This document shows positions 11,168 to 12,465 of a DNA stretch of 12,465 nucleotides, piece after piece. Below the pieces are notes generated by a model. The model did no database searches. It was not told the origin of the DNA and saw only the letters and a list, made by a program, of their open reading frames with translations. A program made the translations under genes and the position numbers. The stretch comes from an uncultured bacterium. Lineage in GTDB: Bacteria > Cyanobacteriota > Vampirovibrionia > Gastranaerophilales > Gastranaerophilaceae. The stretch lies in contig CACYCU010000027.1 of NCBI GenBank assembly GCA_902772945.1, positions 1 through 12,465 on the forward strand. Reading direction: 5' to 3'. Every line of letters starts with the position of its first letter. The first letter of the stretch is position 1.

Positions 11168-12465
11168 ATGACTATTGTTTTATTAATTATTGCTTTTATA
11201 TGGATTGTGCTTTTGCAATGCAAAGTCAGCGATTTGGAAACATCTGTTAAAACCATGAAAATGAATTTTGTTGAAAATAAAAATACTGATTATCAACAAA
11301 AAATTACTGCCGAAGAAATTTCTAATGAAGAAAAAGCGGTTGATGAATGCGAACAAATTTCTGATGTTGCTCCGGTGGAAGAATTTTCAAATGATTTTGA
11401 ATACTTTACTAAAAAAGAAGAATTTGATTGGTCAAAAATTTTCTTGGGCAATATATTCAATAAAATTGGAGCTTTTGCAATAATTTTATCTATAATTATA
11501 TTTATAAAACTTGTCAGTCCGTATATTATATTTACACCGCTAATGAAAATCTGTGCAGGATTTTTAGCAGGTTTAGCAATGATTTTTGCTGCAATGTTTA
11601 TGCACAAAAATGATAAGTTGAAAAATTATTCGGAAGTTCTTTTAGGAACAGGTTTTGCAGACCTTTTTATAACAGCATTTTGCGGATATTCAATTTTTAA
11701 TTTATATAATGCCATAACAGCAATAGTTTTGGGCGGAATTATTTTAATCTCCACATTCTTTATTGCAGATAAAATGAAAACGCTTTCTATGCTTGTAATA
11801 GGTCTTATTGGCGGTTATCTTACACCAATCGTTGCGGGTTCGCAGTATATTTTACCTTATTTGATTTTCTTAAATTTGGTATCATTGGTATTTACTTTTA
11901 AAAATCCAAAATATAAATCTATAAATATAGTTAATTTGTCTTTAACTATGATATATATGTTTGTTTTGAATTTTAATCATACTATAAATATCGTATATCC
12001 TATTATATTTTGGGCAATTTATATTATATATGACTTGTTTAGGGGCAAAAATGAGTTGTCTGATAAAATATTAACTTGGACTAACTATTCAATTTTAGCT
12101 GTTATGACAATGATAATTTTTGCAGACGCAAATAATGCTTTATATTTAACCTTTGGATTAACGGCATTAGTTTATTTGTTTTTAACAATGTTTTCAAGAA
12201 GCAGTAATAACGAAAATTACAAAACGTATGATTATTATATATTATTGAATATATGGTTTATAATATTGTTTTTACCAAAAGACATATATAGTGTAATAAG
12301 CTGGGCGATTGTAGGTTTGATAACTTCTGTAGTTGTTTCAAGATACAAAATGGAGCATTTGTCAGCACTAGTTTACGGTTATTATTTCAGTTCTTTTACT
12401 GGCGTACTGCTTGCAAAAACTAATGGTGTATATTACATTACAAAAGCTTATGAACCTATTTTAAA
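11168..12465 (+). CDS. DUF2339-type multipass membrane protein, N-terminal part (runs off the window)
   Basis: The frame stays open from the ATG at 11168 to the window end, giving at least 432 residues. AGGAGA eight bases upstream supports the start. An N-terminal membrane helix (about 2-17) is followed by a charged, acidic linker (about 18-92) that may form a coiled coil. Then FLGNIFNKIGAFAIIL (92-107) opens a long array of hydrophobic helices with LLGTGFADLFITAF and LIGGYLTPIVAGS, the pattern I associate with DUF2339 (predicted membrane proteins with many helices and no established function). Codons are very AT-rich like the neighbours. Exported or cell-envelope roles have been suggested only by topology; I assign none. 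Two 20-bp palindromes lie upstream. The identification rests on recalled family patterns and would be settled by a profile search. Confidence 0.8.
   Translation, partial: MTIVLLIIAFIWIVLLQCKVSDLETSVKTMKMNFVENKNTDYQQKITAEEISNEEKAVDECEQISDVAPVEEFSNDFEYFTKKEEFDWSKIFLGNIFNKIGAFAIILSIIIFIKLVSPYIIFTPLMKICAGFLAGLAMIFAAMFMHKNDKLKNYSEVLLGTGFADLFITAFCGYSIFNLYNAITAIVLGGIILISTFFIADKMKTLSMLVIGLIGGYLTPIVAGSQYILPYLIFLNLVSLVFTFKNPKYKSINIVNLSLTMIYMFVLNFNHTINIVYPIIFWAIYIIYDLFRGKNELSDKILTWTNYSILAVMTMIIFADANNALYLTFGLTALVYLFLTMFSRSSNNENYKTYDYYILLNIWFIILFLPKDIYSVISWAIVGLITSVVVSRYKMEHLSALVYGYYFSSFTGVLLAKTNGVYYITKAYEPIL

Noticed and set aside
11293..11607. Minus-strand 104-codon frame inside the DUF2339-type gene
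   Set aside because: The plus-strand frame is open for over 430 codons with a good ribosome-binding site and family-like motifs. The reverse frame is a shadow of it.
1..12465. Alternative genetic code (UGA read as an amino acid), as in some AT-rich candidate phyla
   Set aside because: All complete genes end in TAA or TAG, Trp is encoded by TGG, and no gene contains an in-frame TGA within a conserved domain.

Overview
The window is about 12.5 kb of AT-rich chromosomal DNA (roughly one third G+C by eye). It carries housekeeping genes, DNA repair genes and anaerobic-metabolism genes. The standard genetic code fits: every complete gene ends in TAA or TAG and TGG encodes Trp. A class III (oxygen-sensitive) ribonucleotide reductase with its activase, a Firmicutes/cyanobacteria-length RecJ and an SstT-type transporter suggest a strictly or largely anaerobic gut-type bacterium. 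My best guess is a non-photosynthetic cyanobacterial relative (Gastranaerophilales / Melainabacteria). This is inference from composition and gene content, and an AT-rich Firmicute is a realistic alternative. No phage, IS element, CRISPR array or toxin-antitoxin pair was seen.

Layout. 1-657 (+) is the C-terminal half of phosphoglycerate kinase, ending at a bidirectional hairpin terminator (664-694). 708-4954 is a four-gene block on the minus strand. In transcription order it holds an endonuclease IV-like TIM-barrel protein, recJ, a 63-residue two-helix membrane protein and an SPFH/prohibitin-family protein. The last two have their own -10 element and good ribosome-binding sites. engB/ysxC (4999-5571, +) diverges from the endonuclease IV-like gene across a 44-bp gap. 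A 403-bp AT-rich gap follows; its last ~90 bases contain a nested hairpin and a terminator-like hairpin directly ahead of nrdD. nrdD (5975-8239) and nrdG (8338-8823) form the anaerobic dNTP-synthesis pair, separated by a 22-bp imperfect hairpin. nrdG collides tail-to-tail (4-bp overlap) with sstT (minus). Upstream of sstT lie an unrecognised 148-residue protein (minus), a gene-poor AT-rich stretch, tRNA-Ser(CGA) (minus) and, on the plus strand, the first 432 codons of a DUF2339-type multipass membrane protein preceded by two near-identical palindromes exactly 63 bp apart.

The genes do not form one pathway. The most notable signals are in the non-coding DNA. Several start codons (recJ, engB, sstT, the endonuclease IV-like gene) lack a Shine-Dalgarno sequence and sit 6-9 bases after a -10 hexamer, the geometry expected of leaderless transcripts. 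The tRNA-Ser gene shows the same spacing relative to its mature 5' end. The nrdDG leader looks like an attenuator-type regulatory RNA that I cannot assign to a known class. A short GTTGA-R-Y-GGTT-like word recurs in hairpin/palindrome settings at two places. I found no convincing new multi-gene system.
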